From the NCBI RefSeq assembly GCF_018143015.1, contig NC_054746.1, positions 37,170,830-37,234,829 of the forward strand: DNA of 64,000 nucleotides. Reading direction: 5' to 3'. The notes below the pieces were generated by a model. The model saw only the letters and a list, made by a program, of their open reading frames with translations, had not been told where the DNA came from and did not search any database. The DNA comes from Lytechinus variegatus. Taxonomy: Eukaryota; Echinodermata; Echinoidea; Temnopleuroida; Toxopneustidae. A program made the translations under genes and the position numbers. Positions 23,569-38,500 of the stretch are shown piece by piece (the first letter of the stretch is position 1; each line of letters starts with the position of its first letter).

Positions 23569-26500
23569 TCATGCTTCTGCCTGTCCTTCTTGTCTTGAGG
23601 CACCTACTGATCTGAATTGTAGGACATGTCTAGGTCTCAGCTGTCCATTCCATCTTGGTGAAAAGTGTTCTATGAGCAATGAAAAACAATGAAATCACTT
23701 TTGATTAATATCAAAAGGAAATTAACAGTCAAAATAACATGTATATTTTGCATCCAATGATTTTTTTTCACATATTCCACACACAAAAGATTCTTATGGA
23801 AGATCTACAAAAAGTGACCAAGTGTTAAAAGAAAGTTGTTCCCCAAATTAAGCAATTAAAAACAGAAGTTTAAGAACTTGAAAGTGTTGGTACTTCTGTA
23901 TTTTGAATATCTATTCACTTGATATATCCACAATGCATCACTGAGTAAAAGAAAGTTAACACACGGTACTTACTTTTAAGATCAAATATCTCTTCTCCCT
24001 CATCACTTGACCTGCTCACTTTATCTTGAAGTTCCCATGACTTCGGCCATAGCTTTCTGTTGAGGTTGTCTCCATGGCTACGTCTGAGTTGGGCTAGTTT
24101 ATGACTTGTTGGACCTATTGCATCAGGACCAGAAGGCTTTCTGCCTTCAGTGACCTCTCCAGCAGATTGCGTACGCCCTCCATCCTGCTTCCTAGGTCCC
24201 TTATAAGAGCTGGTAGGAGGATGAGGTGATGATGATGAATGTTTGGATGGTGATGGAGATGATGTACTCCTGCATGAAGCTCTACCAGCAACAGTTCCTG
24301 GTCTGTGCTTGCTGAATTGGTGCTGCTCTTCCAGTTGTCTTCTCTGCTTCTCAAGTTCTTGACGCTGGTACTGTATGCGATCATGAGGTGGTGAAGGTGA
24401 CCTTCTCCTATGAGAATGATCTACTCGAGATGGCACTGGAGACTTCGGACACTTGGGAGTGGATGTTCCTAAAGAAATAAAGTTTTCAGTTTCAGTTTTA
24501 TTTTTTCTCATTTCCAACAAAACAGTAGACACAATCCATCATAAATACAGTTATAACAATTGAAATGCAATAAAGAAACATGTAACACAATATAAATATA
24601 TTCATCTACATTATACATTTGAAACTTAAAATTTAATGAAGGATTTAAGTACCACGAGATTTTCTACCATTTACTATATGAGAGTTCACAACAAAAAAAA
24701 CAGCAACAAAAATAGTCATGTGCAACCTACAAAGATTGAGAAACTCAAGTGACCCTCCATTTTTTTAATTTTCTTTTGCACAGTTTTACTCTGATGAATT
24801 TAAGATGGACAAACCAGTATACTCAAATTTTCCACAATTTAATTTTTTTGTGCATGCTGAAATTGCAATTCTGTTTTCAGTCTACACATATAAGTACCAT
24901 ATTTCTACTCATTATATCATGAGCAGGTAATGGAATGTAATAGAATGAAAGAGAGATGTGAAAACACATACTTTCATTTACCAGTATATACCATTTTAAT
25001 CTATTGAAAATAAATTGTGATATTCTTACTTTTGAGATGAGCATTGAGAACAGCACTGTCAACTTTCACATGTGCTTGTACTTTCACTGCATTCTTCTTC
25101 TCCAAGTACTCCTTATTCTTTCTCTTTAACCAGTCTGCATGCTTCTGAATCCTTTCAGGGCTGAATAAACAATAGAGAGAAATGTATTGAATAATCAAAG
25201 AAGTATGATGTATCTTCATACGGCAGTGAATAGAAACATATACTGAATTTTCACTAAATAATCTAAGAAGTATGAGATATATTTATATAAAAGTTAGTAG
25301 AAATATATACTGGATTTTCATTTAATATCTGAAGTAAGGTATTTAAAATATCCCATCAGTATTTAATAGACATCCAACTTACACACTATAAGATATATAA
25401 ATACTATTTCCACAAGTTATTGCTGCAAGTCACTAGTGATTAATATCATTTGGAGTGGTTATCAGCCAATGGGCTATGTGAAATTTATATTCATGATAGG
25501 ATTGCTACAGAGGCTTCATAATTGTTGGCAATCATATAATTTAGTTAACTAAGACGTCACACTTCCTACCACTTATGGTGAGGAGATTGTCAACTTATAC
25601 CCCTTTCATAAACCCAATTATGCGGCTAATTGCAGCATAATTTGGTTGTAAAATCGGAGGAGGACCAGAGTTATCCGCATTATTTTGATGCTGCAATTAT
25701 CCGCATAATAGCAGCATCGGGACCAGACTTTGACTTTATGAACGCATTTCGAAAGTAATGCGGATAATTGCCATGGTGCGGTCACAAGGTCACCCTTTTC
25801 CAACACAACAGCATCGGAGGGGGTGTGTGCGGTTGCCATGATGATTATCCGCCTTTTTCAGGACAGGCGCTTGTAAAAATAGTGTGGATTATTTTCGGAG
25901 TTTGTGAACGCAATTTTTATTGAATTATCCGCATTACTCTTAGGTGGCTAATTGGAGGATGGGTTTATGAAAGGGGTTTTAAATGTAATTTAATCTATAA
26001 AACAAGAATGGATAAAACTGGCTGATAAGTATTCAAAAGTTTGAAAAACATAAAATAAGTTACAATTATCCCAAGTAAACATGTTGTATATACATCAAAG
26101 GTGATAACCTTTATCAAATTGAGTAACTTACTCATCACTGTTAGAATTCCTTGAAGGTGACTTTCTAGATGCTACTTCCATGTCAGTCTTCTCTCTCCTG
26201 ATTCTCTTCTTCTCAAACTTGGCCATCTTGGTGTCCAAGGTCTGAGTTGCTTGGCGATGAATTGTTATCTGATCACTTACTTTGCTATCAATGTTCTATG
26301 AAGGAACAAGTAACATTGTAGAAGGGTTGAGAAACACTGATGATAGATGGTTTTTATTGATAATAGATGCAGGTCCTAAAGATCAAACAATATACTGGTA
26401 ACTCTGCCTAAATCAACCTTTCATAAGTCAAATAATCACCCTAAGTCAAAGCATTTTTTACACCAGATTATTCAGATCATGTTTATATACCTCTTTTTAA

Positions 26501-29500
26501 GTCGAAATTTGCTTAAGTGGAACTGACATCTCTGGTCCCAAGAGATTTGACCTAAGCAGAGTTACCTGTACATGCAGCTAGGACTTTAATTCAACTTCTT
26601 CAACACTAAATTTTCATTCTAGAATATCTCCAGATGAATTGCAAGTACTTCACATGTATACACAAGTGACATTATACTAAATTTCTTATTTCAACCTTTC
26701 AATTCCTTTCTTAAGTTATCTATCTTTTGTTTGACTATTTAATATACATGTAGCTTATTGAACTTGTTCATTTGTTTGTTTGAACTTAAAGGAAATTTCT
26801 GATAACAAAAACAATCAGAATAATTTTTGGATAAAAAGATTTTTTTCATATATCTAATATAATTCACTAAGTAATACAAAAGAAATGATAATCTTATCTT
26901 TGTGCTTTGTGAGTTCTTCATATTCAGATTTCTAAATTACTAGGTAACACTTTCAACAATGACTTTTTTTTCAATATTCACTACCAGGAATAAATGTAAA
27001 CATACTAGATAATGTTGTTGTATCTTCTTCCATCGTTCATCCATCAGTCTCTTCTCCTCTGCAGCCTGTTTTCTTTTCTCTTCCTGTCATAAAAAGAATG
27101 AGAATGAAACAAAAATAATCATCTGATTCTTTAAATTTGGTTAATATCCATGTCATAACATAAATCCTAAAATATGATTTTTCATACTTGAAAATGAGAA
27201 GTGTTGTTTTTCTTTTTAACAAAAATCATTCACAATACCATCTATACATTGGTGAAAATTGATGATCAATATTCAACATTCAATGTCATTATTCTTTAGT
27301 CATTATTCATTATTCTTTAGTGAGAAAGAGAGGGAGCAAAGGAGTGGGGTGAAAGATTCTTCATCTCCTTCACGTCCCTAAAAATATTAAAAATATTGAG
27401 AGAAAATACATTTACCATCAATCTCATGGACAAGGTAAAGATTCAGATGATGTCAAAATGATAATAATCATGCATACTTTGAAGATTATATTAAAGAGGC
27501 ATTAAGAATGGATAATTACTTTAATGTAAACAATCCAACATCACTTTATTTAATCTGACTTACCCTAAGTTTCTCAGCTTCTGAGTTTTTCTTCTCTACT
27601 CTCTTTTCCATTTCTTCTCTTATTTCTTCAAGTTTCTTCACAAGAGATTCCTTCTCCTCAATGGCATGAGATTGAATTGATTCAAGCCTCTCGTGTTTCA
27701 CTTCCAACAAGTCATCCAAAAAGTTGACATGTTCTGAATGGAGAATGATAAAGCAATCACTTAATATTAATATTTTGCACAAGTGAAGTTCCTTGTAGAA
27801 ACCATAAAACAACTGTTTTCCGGGCATCATAGAGCATTATATACTCCATAAGCCCTGATTTTTCTAACCCCGGTCACATTATTTACCATCATATTTTAAT
27901 TTTGTTGTATGTTTTTTTCTCTCTCTCTCTTCTATATATACGTGGAGTAATTTCCTTTTCTTTCTTTTGTAATTGTGTGTATTTTTTTTTTTATGTGAAA
28001 TAAAATTATAAAATCAGGAAAAATTATATTATTCTAAAAATATACCAATTATCATGAAATTAGTGTCTATCCGTTCAAACATATTTTCTCTTGTAGAATA
28101 ATACATCTAAGTAAAATGAAGTCTTAAAATTTCACACTTTTTCTCTTAGCCTAATGTAAGTCCTAAAGATCTAAGTAGAAATACTCCATTGGCATTTTGA
28201 AAAAGCATTGAATCTTTTAAGTGTAAAAATATAAAACTGTAGCCTGAACCTTTATTTCTTAAAGATCTCATGGCTGCATATTTATGTTTTGAAATGTAAA
28301 AGAAATCAGTCTACAAATTAAAATAAATAACACTTTTTAGAATATAAGAACAAACAAATGATTTTAATCTTTAAAAGACATAATTGCATACCTTTGATGT
28401 AACTCTCCCAATCAGCCATTTTCTTTTCGACAGACGCTGACCTCAACCTCTTCCTCTCTTCTGCTTCTCTTTGTTCTTCTTCATTCCTCTTCTCTGCATG
28501 ATCATAACTAGAATGTGGAGCCTTCATGTAAGGACTCTTCTCAATAATGGATGCTTCATTCCTCGGAGACGTCCTGACATCATCTTCTTTCTGGTCTTTA
28601 GTGCCCTCTTTGTCTCGTTTCTCATCTCTACTGGTGGTTCTATTCACAGTCTTTGGTCCACTCACATTGGACTTATCCTGTTTGGTTGTGTAGTTAGGAT
28701 GTGGAGGATTCAATAAGTTGTTGGTTGGTTTAGTGGTCTTTTTGTGATCAAGCTCTCTCCCTCTCTTTGCTCCGATGGAAGCAAGGTAGTCCATACAGGA
28801 CACTGCCCCATTATCCCAGGCACAGTCTAGAGGGGTCATCTGTAAGCCCTGGAAAACATCATAAAAATGAAGTTTTATGAGTAATGATATAAATGTATTA
28901 AAGACTACTCTTTAAGACCTGAAGTTTGTTGATTACAAATAATTATACTAAGCTTGTCACATCTAAATTCTTCACAAAAGCTGACTCTCAACTGACTGAC
29001 CACATTCTTTAATTTACTTGGTTTTAATTGTTTGTATAATTGGTGGCAGCATTTCATAAGACTTCAATGTTCTTCCAAGCTGTCTCCTCATTCTATTTTA
29101 TTGTATATATATTTTTACCTTGTAATTGTTTTTAATTTTGAATGAAATAAATTGAAATTGAATTGAATTCAGAGGCAATTTTCAAATTGCGTACAAATAC
29201 ATTACATAGAAACAAACCCCATCAAAAGCACATTGACAAAAATTAGTAAGCCACATGCTATTAATTAATTCACAAAGATAATTATTTTCACAACAATCGT
29301 GGTGGGAATGGACACTCAATGCCCAGGTTACAACACTGATCTGTGTTGGAATATTGTCAAATCTGAGGGAGATGGAGGTACATGTACAGGAGAAGGGGTC
29401 CTTTCATAATATCCCAATTGTAAACTTGATTATTCCAAAATGACTAGTACTTACATTATCACTCTTGAAGACAGCATCAATGTTTGCTTTAAGATCCACC

Positions 29501-32500
29501 AGGTATCTACATAAGTCTACATTGGCATTCGCTGCTGCTATGTGGAGTGGTGTACGTCCATTCTTATCAGGAGTCCCTGGATTGCAACCATTCTCAATCA
29601 TGAACTTTATAATGTCTATAGACACAACAACAAGAAATGAAAAAGATTATGGAACTTATTAGCATGACTGGGTGCACCCTACACTTCTACGTATCTGCAG
29701 TGGCACATCCACATGGGTTGCACATAACCCTCTTAGAGTATTTGTAGACCCCTCTAAACTCTTGTCTAATCTGGCTGGATCAGGGCCTGGTTAATATGAA
29801 CAAATTTCCCTTGACACTGAAAGGTACATGTTATTTGAAGAATCATATCATTTGAAAAGTGAATGAATAGCATAATAATGATGAAGAAGATAACACTTAC
29901 AACTACTACTACTACTAATAATAAATATAATAATAACAATGATGCTGATAACAAACATTAATAACAAAAATAATAAAAATATCATCTACATATATTTTGC
30001 CACCCTTTTAGTCTTACTATTCAGAAGTGTATAAAGAAAAATGTGAACAAAATATTAATATGAAAAATCTCCCTCCACAGAGAATGGAAATTTCAAAACT
30101 TATCTTGTATTTTGAATGTATAAATGATATGAGTTTTTCACTAATGGACCACCCCTCTCTCAACAGTCAGCCAGCTACACCATCAGATTCATTCAATTCT
30201 ACAAGGATAACATGATAAAAGTCTCTGTTCGGGCCAAGTTCTTGAATTGACTCCACCCCTCAAAATGAAGAAAAAACAACCGAGTTAACTGACCCAGATC
30301 TCCCTTCTGAAGGGCCTCATGAAAAGGAGTCTCTCCTTCAGATCCAGCTTGGTTCATGGAGCCATCATGCTCCTGTAGGAGCCGTAGAGCATCCAGGGAG
30401 GCTGCTCCAGCAGCACAATGCATTGGGCTGAAAGAGGAAAAAGAAGATTCACTGTTAACGGACCGGGATTGAGGTTATACAAAACTGAAAGAAAGGGGGT
30501 GATGGTATGTTAATAGTGAAGTAGAGGATGTTAAATAAGAAAAAAGATAGACTGGGTAGAAGACAAGGAATGGAGAAAAAGATGGGGGAAGGAAGAACAA
30601 GGAGTATGGAGAAGGGGAAATAGTAAAGAAGTCTGAACAAATGAAAGAGTGAAAGCTCAAGATCAAGGGAGTTGACACTATAAGGGATTGAGCATCCCTT
30701 ATAGTTCATTCAGATATCATTGAATTATAACATGAACACAAAAAAAGGTTGATTAGTTTCCCATTAATCAGTTGGCTATTCTAACTTCATGTATCTGTAA
30801 GTTAATTATAATTATTCAAACATGCCAAATTCATGTAGAAGATAATTACAAGCTTACCTCTTTCCCTTATTATCAGTGTGGTTAGGAGAAGCTCCACTCT
30901 CCAGTAACGATTGGACATTCCCAAGTTGGTCCATGGATGCAGCATAGAAGAGAGGTGTACAACCATTCTTATCTGGTATGTCTACAGCAGCATCACATTC
31001 CTTCAGGAGTGTCTCTACACAGGATGGATGGTCACATGTCACTGCACAATGAAGAGCTAAAATCAAATATAAAATAAAATACTGATTAATAATGATAATT
31101 ATACTTTGTTACAGAGAGTTTATTACTCATCAGAAAGTCTATTAAGTGTTCTAAAATGATGCAAAACAATTACCATTCCATTAACAGAGCAGCAATACTA
31201 CACGTATGCTCCTGCCATGTTCAAAGTATATTTGGATGTTTTTTACTAGGTACCCTCCCCAGCATGAGCTAACAATTAAAAAAAATTATATTCTTTTTTC
31301 CATATACATAATAATCATAAACACAACTGTTTGAATTGTAATTTTGGATGAATTAACAAAAACATACAAATGGACCTTTTGACATTGAGGCGGATGAAAT
31401 ATCCTTTCCATTTTCTTGTAAAATACAACAAACCAATATAAAAAATTATCTCATACCTGTAAGTCCATCAAGATCAGCTAATGCAGCATCAGCTCCTGCT
31501 TCTTTGAGTAACTTACAAGCCTCACTGCTTCCTGCACTTGATGCCCACAGAAGAGGTGTCTTATGTCCATTATCTATGGCATTTACCTTCGCTCCTCGCT
31601 TGATTAAGGCCTTTAAATGAAAGAATGTAAAATGGATAATGTAAATACATATAGGCAGTGGCGGCACCAGGATTTTCAAAGTGGGGGGGCAAATGGGGGG
31701 CAAAAGAAAATATTGGGGGGGCAAGGGCAGTCAAAAAATTTTTTTGCATGTGTGGAAAAATCGAGCGCGAAGCGCGAGTTTTAGTGGCCCCAATAAACAT
31801 TTTTTTGTTACACTTGATATAAACAGAAATTTTTGTAAAATCAGGTAATGCTTAATGGAGCAAAGTTATTGATCAAAACTAGATCATGAACTGAACATTT
31901 ACATATATGTAATCTTAAGGCGTAGACCTATTCTACTTTTACATTTTTGTATCACATCAGAAAAAATGCATGATCGCATTGTAAAAGACTTCAATATTTA
32001 ATTTCTGTTCTCTTTTTCATATCTTATTTTTTTCATACATAGGCCTAATAATTTTCTTCCGAAGACAGGAAAGTTTTTAATACACAGGGTAAAGTTTATT
32101 TTCAAATATACTATAGTTGGGTGTCTTGTTATGAGAATATAGCCTAATAGATACAGACATTCCCCTCGTGGAAAGGTCGAAAATTTAAGAGGGAGGGGAC
32201 AGAACACCCATCGCAGATTGCACATCTTTACATAGCCTATTTACTTTTTCACTAAAAACCATGACGGTGACAAATTATGAACGAAGAGTTCAAGCATTCT
32301 TATTTGTTAATGAAGCAAATCGATGAGTTTAATCCAAATTTTACATGAGTAGATGCATATTTATTTCAAGGAAGGGGGCAGACTTTGAGTATTTGTCCTC
32401 CTCGCCCCCCCCCAAAGAATAAACATTGCTGACGACAGAATACACGCCATGTACTGTAGTTTAACACTTACATTAGCTTGTGTATCACACATTGAAATGT

Positions 32501-35500
32501 CTGCCTTAATGCAAGATATAACAAGCGATATAAACTTATTACAAACTAATAGTGTGCGAGGAAGCCAACAGCGACTAAGTGAGAAAATTTTCAAGTTTTG
32601 AAGAGCAGAAAATGGTATTTTAGAGCACTTCACAGCTGAGCTTGAATATGTAGTACGACAGCATCTACTTATTTACAAATTACTGTATAATTTTCTTTTA
32701 AGTCCTCAAAATTTCTGGGGGGCAACTGGGGGGGCAAAGCTTCTGAGTGGGGGGGCAAATGCCCCCCCATGCCCCCCCTTGGTGCCGCCACTGCATATAG
32801 GCCTATGATCCAAGAAGAAATAGTGTTGGGCTTTAAGGGGATTGGTAAGAACTGTATTCAACAAGTGTACCATACAGATATTGAATATTATTTAGAAATA
32901 ACAAAAATATCATAAGAGGAGTATTAGACCAATCATATCATCAATTTTGCATACATTCATCTTAATATGATCATCAAGAAGAGAATGAAACATTGAGATA
33001 CTTGTGAAATAGGCATTACTTCGAATCATAAAATCTTTATCCTTATTCTATTTCATTTCAAACGTCAAAATTCCAAAAATTGATGATTATACCAGTATAT
33101 TTGTATAGTATTAAAGGCAAGCATAATGCTTGCTAAATTAATACAGAGAATATGAATATACTTCATGAATACAGCAAATTACATTACTTACCTTCAGACA
33201 TAAAATACCGATTTCTGACACAGCTGGATCCCCACACATTTGTGCAGCATAGTGTAAGGGGCTAGCACCGTGGTCATCGATCAGGGAAGGATCACCTCCA
33301 TGATCAACCAGGGTTTCAATCAGGTCATGGACACCACAAACTAAATTTTCAAAGTGAGAAAGAAATAGATATATAGAGCTGTACAATAAATGGTTCAATT
33401 TGTATAAAATCAATAATCCAGTCTTTATGATAAATTAATGCGAGTAATATCATAATCATAAATTCAAATTCCATTTGTTTGTGCGTTTGGGAATAAACTA
33501 CATACATGTAACTATAAAGAAATATCCAACTGCAAAAAAATAATACAATTATATAACTATAGAGAAATGTTTTAGATTACCAATTTTTCCTTTTGATGAG
33601 GAATGAGTATATATGTTTCTTGATGTCACAAGCCTGATCTACATTTTACACTCAGTAAAAAAAAAATTGTTCCTATATTTATAATGATCAACAAGTTACT
33701 TATAGCACAAGAAGATTGGTGATTATGCTCCAAAGACTTTACATGTTAGGTTAATATCTCATTCATTATATATTTCCATCTGTTAATCATATGGCCTTAA
33801 CAATGACTCATCCAAGCATATTACACAATATAAGTTCAGATCAATATTGCCTTATATGTATACAGTACATACAGGCAATTATAATCACATTAATACTGCT
33901 ATGTAGACACATGATTAAATCAGTCAGTTATTTCACTATACTGCTCAGCAATCACAAAGACCCTTTAACTTTGTTGATATTTGTCAAACATAGGAATCAC
34001 AAATATTGATCATGATAACAGTTCATTTCCTCTTTTATCTAGCAGATTACTATAAAAGTACACGTGCATCCCAAATACTAATCATATTTTTGAACAAAGA
34101 ATGAATTGCAAATTTTATGAAAATGTTTAAACAAATTTCTCAATTTCCTGAGATAAGTCACATTTTGATATAAACATTGAAACTAAAATAGTGTAAATTG
34201 TAAAATGTGGTTTGACATCATCTTGAAAATGTAGAACTGCCATATGAAATTGTTGATTCAATCAAAAACATCTTTTTTTATCAACTCTACAAAAAAGAAA
34301 ATTTGATATTCCTTAATTATAATATAAAATACAAAGACATAATCATCTGTCAATAATATGTATTGTGGTAAAATATCTTAAATATGAAGCAAAAACTTAT
34401 AAATTGTATAACTTTTTATGTCACATCTGAATATGTTGGGATTTTAAGTGGTAAATGTAAGCTTGATAAGTCTATTTTTCTATCTATTAAATCAACGTAG
34501 TGTCTGTGTACATTTGACCTTTAAGAATATTTGTAATTATCACTCCTTGTCACAAATAAATGTAACAAGTGATTGCATAACTAATACCCATAATGCTGAG
34601 CGTAATAAAGTACATTATCTTACCCACAGCCCAATGAATGGGAGTATGTCCTTGGTTATCCTGTGCATTTACACCACTCTTCTCAATCAAGAATTCAACA
34701 AGGTCCTTCTTGCCCTCAATGACTGCCAGATGAAGTGGAGTACGTCCTTCTGCATCTTGAGTCCATGGTAGACCAGAGTCTGTGGCTACAAGGAGTTCTG
34801 CAGATGATTTTAGTCCTTTTCCGGTCGCGTAATGAAGAGCAGTCTTACCTTGCTCATCCTGGATGCTAGCAGGTGATTCCTATTTAATTGAAATCAGTTA
34901 GATTCAAAATGATACACAAAGCCAATTACTTACATAATGAATTAATAAAATAAGAAGTAAAAACATGAATTACTTCAGACAAAGTATGTTAAATATGAAT
35001 ACTTTATTTGTATTGTTTTGGGATTACACCCTCCCCTATCATTTTTGCTAATTTCTTCATATTCCCTACTTCTATTTTTTTCTTCAATTTATTCTAAATA
35101 TTTGACTCCTCAAATTGTCAATTTAATTCATACTGTAATCCAATCATACATTGGATGGATAAAATACTAACATACACATTCCACTTCTTTTACATATATC
35201 CTGATTAAGGCGTTCTATTTTTTTATGATAAATTTCCAGTACATGTACCTGAAATGATGAATAACTCAATGACACCGACTTATTGACAATGAACAATTAC
35301 TTTTACCTCCATTGCTGCCATCAACAAATAATAAATATTCAAGGTACAAAATTGCAGCTGTCATGAATGCATTATTTATTACACTCAATAAATGTTCAAT
35401 TGACTAATGAATATATTAAAAAGCATCAATAAAGATTCATCATATTCATGCAATGACAGCCATAGACTATGGTCAGATGAAATTGGGACACTGCGGTTAC

Positions 35501-38500
35501 AACTAGGTTATATGCGTGTGGTTTGCCATTTTAAGAGTGCAATTATTCACATTTCTCAAACTGAATATGCTGACAAAATTATGCATGTAAATGGTTCCCA
35601 TTAATAATTGTCTGGAATCTTAAAATGCTTTGTTTATTTTCACAATCAATTATAGATTTGTGACAAAAAAATTTGTCAGCAACAACTTTATCAAATGAAG
35701 AATATTGCCATATTCATTATTAGTGTCTACATGTACATACAAACAAAACACTGTACTTTACAATTGTACAAACAAAAGCAAACACACAAAAGGCTTGACC
35801 GAACCCATCCATAATTAATTGTTGTTGCAGCAAATGGACAGGGAGTAATTACCTCATTCATTAATTCTATAGAAATTCTTATATCCACAAGGCCATTTGA
35901 AAGCTATTAAAGCCATGTCCTTAATGGTAAAGTTAAATGAGTTACCTTCGCTTAATAATGAATAGTCATACATGGATTTCATGACATTAATAAAATATTA
36001 TTTTCTTTTTCAATCAGTTTTATATATGTGATACATTTTTGACAATAATTTCCAGAGCAATCTTACAAACAAAAAGCAGTTTTCATAGCACTGATACTAC
36101 AAATGAAAAAGATAAGAGAGTGAAAATGACAATGTTACTGACTTAATTATTGATAAAAAGGAAAAGTAAATAGATTTTGTGATAATTTCTAAAAGGGGTA
36201 TAAATTTCAACCATCAATATCTTTTCAAACCCTTTCCCTTTACAACTATCTCATTATTTTGTTATAATACCTTTTTTGCATGAACAAAGAACAAGAATAA
36301 TTAGGTAAAGCCAAAAGATAATGTGACTGTAAATAATATCTTGCTCATAAAATAAATGTTAAAAAACTACTTACATATTCAAGAAGAAGTTCTATATGTT
36401 TCTCTAGACCCTGCTGGCATGCTACCATGAGTGGTGTCAGTCCTGCCTTGTTCCTCTTTCCTACCAGGTCAGGGGCCTTCTTACACCCCTGGAGGACTAG
36501 CTCCAGACATTTTGGACTGGTAAGGGTACAGGACAGGTGTAAGCAGGTGTTGCCTTGGGCATCTTCAGCTTGGATATTGGCATCATATCTGTAATGTGTT
36601 ACAATTTATTGTGATAATTCACATGAAAGTTTCAATAATGATAACATGCTTTTGATTAAATTTCACATCACTCCCTCTTAAATCTTAAAGTAAAAGTGAA
36701 TGATTTTGTTAAATATTGCACAGAGAGAGTTTGGAATGAACCACATGCAACACTGTGCAAGAGGAAGAGGAAGAAGAGGAAGGAAGGGGCGGAGGAGAAG
36801 ATGAGGAGAAAGAAGAAGAAGAGGAAGAAAGAAGAAGAAAAAGAAAAATACTTTCAGAGGAGGAAGAGGAGTAGTGAAAACAAAATATTTTAGAGTTGGA
36901 TTGAAAAATGAGACACAAGTCTATAATATACTTGCAATATTTTTCACACAAAGTTGTCTCTTATATAGAAATATCACAATTAAAATCAGACAATAAATTA
37001 AACCGTTTGCATTTCTCCATCCAGCTAAATGTTTCAGGTCAATACTTCTCTGTCAAAATGTCCATTAGGCGTATGCCCTAATTAATATGGTAATGCAAAT
37101 TTACATTAAAAATTTATAGTAAGTTTATACACTCTGGCGCACTGCCCATACTTCAGAGCTCTGAGTAATGAGATGGACAAATAATTAGAATGATGAAGAG
37201 GAGAATAGTCCAATACAGGTGTACAGGATGGTTGATGAATTCATATCAGGTATTTCTAGTAAATTCTATGTATCACTTATCAAGGGTTTCATTTCTTATT
37301 GTTGAAATTACACACTTTATCTGGAATTTACACTTAACTAGAATGTGTGCATATAATTTTTTTTTTCAAAATAAAAGTTTGTTTCAATTTCAAGCTAAAT
37401 CTTGCAAAGGAGATAAAAATAATAAATATCTATACAATACTTAATAATATTAGGCATTGATAACATTGTTCCATCTCTCAAGAGGTGCACTATTATATTA
37501 ACCAGTCTAGCTCATGCTGCAGGGGCCGCGGAATGGTTTTCAAAGTGGGGAGTGGGGGCTGAGCCAAAAGTGGGGGGACTGACCATGCTAAAAATCACAA
37601 TCATATGGTCATTTTTACGTTTTTGTACAAGGTTTTGGAAAAAAGTGGAGGGGTGGAAGCCCCCCAGCCCCCCCTCCCCCCCCCCCCCCGTTCCGCAACC
37701 CCTGCGCTGCTGTTTCAAGTCCTCAGTGCATTCAACGAATAAAATCTTAAATTAAATGATGTAGAGGTGTGGTGTGTAGGCCGATACTTTGGCCACTCTA
37801 CAGTAGTATTAAAATATTAATAGCATTGCTGAGGTTATATGAAAGTTGATCCTACAATGTAAATATTGTTGGACTTTTCTTCAAGTTTTTTTTCTAAATT
37901 TCTGCTCCAGAGATGCAATTTATGTTGTCATTATATTTTACATGAAGATGTGCTTGCAGCTTGCTTCCCACTACTGATATAAACAAATCCACTAACACAC
38001 CCATTAATTATGGCATACTAAGCTGCTAAATATTATACATGAAAACTATCAATAATTAATGAATACATGTAGCACTGTAACTGGGCTGGATCTTTTAATA
38101 AAATGATAATCAATGATATTACAATCTGATTAGAATGTTGAAAACTGAAAAAATTAACAATTCATGCAAAGAATGACTGCCCAATTTGATTAATGGATTA
38201 TGTGTAGAATCAATATTCACTATCTGATAGATCTAATGACATTGGTTTCAATTATTGGTTGAGTTCATTTATTGACTGATACGCATTCAAATCAATTCAT
38301 CAAATATGGATTTATCTGATTAAAACATAAAGTGGAATAGAATGAATTTAAGTAATGTTTGGGAGTTCAAACCAATCAATAAGGAAGATATGTAAAACAT
38401 ATGGATCTTGTGTTGTATGAATACATCATATCACAAATTTTCTGAAAATAGATACTTAACTTAGGAAAGTAGTGTACCAAGTAATTAATACATGTAGCTT

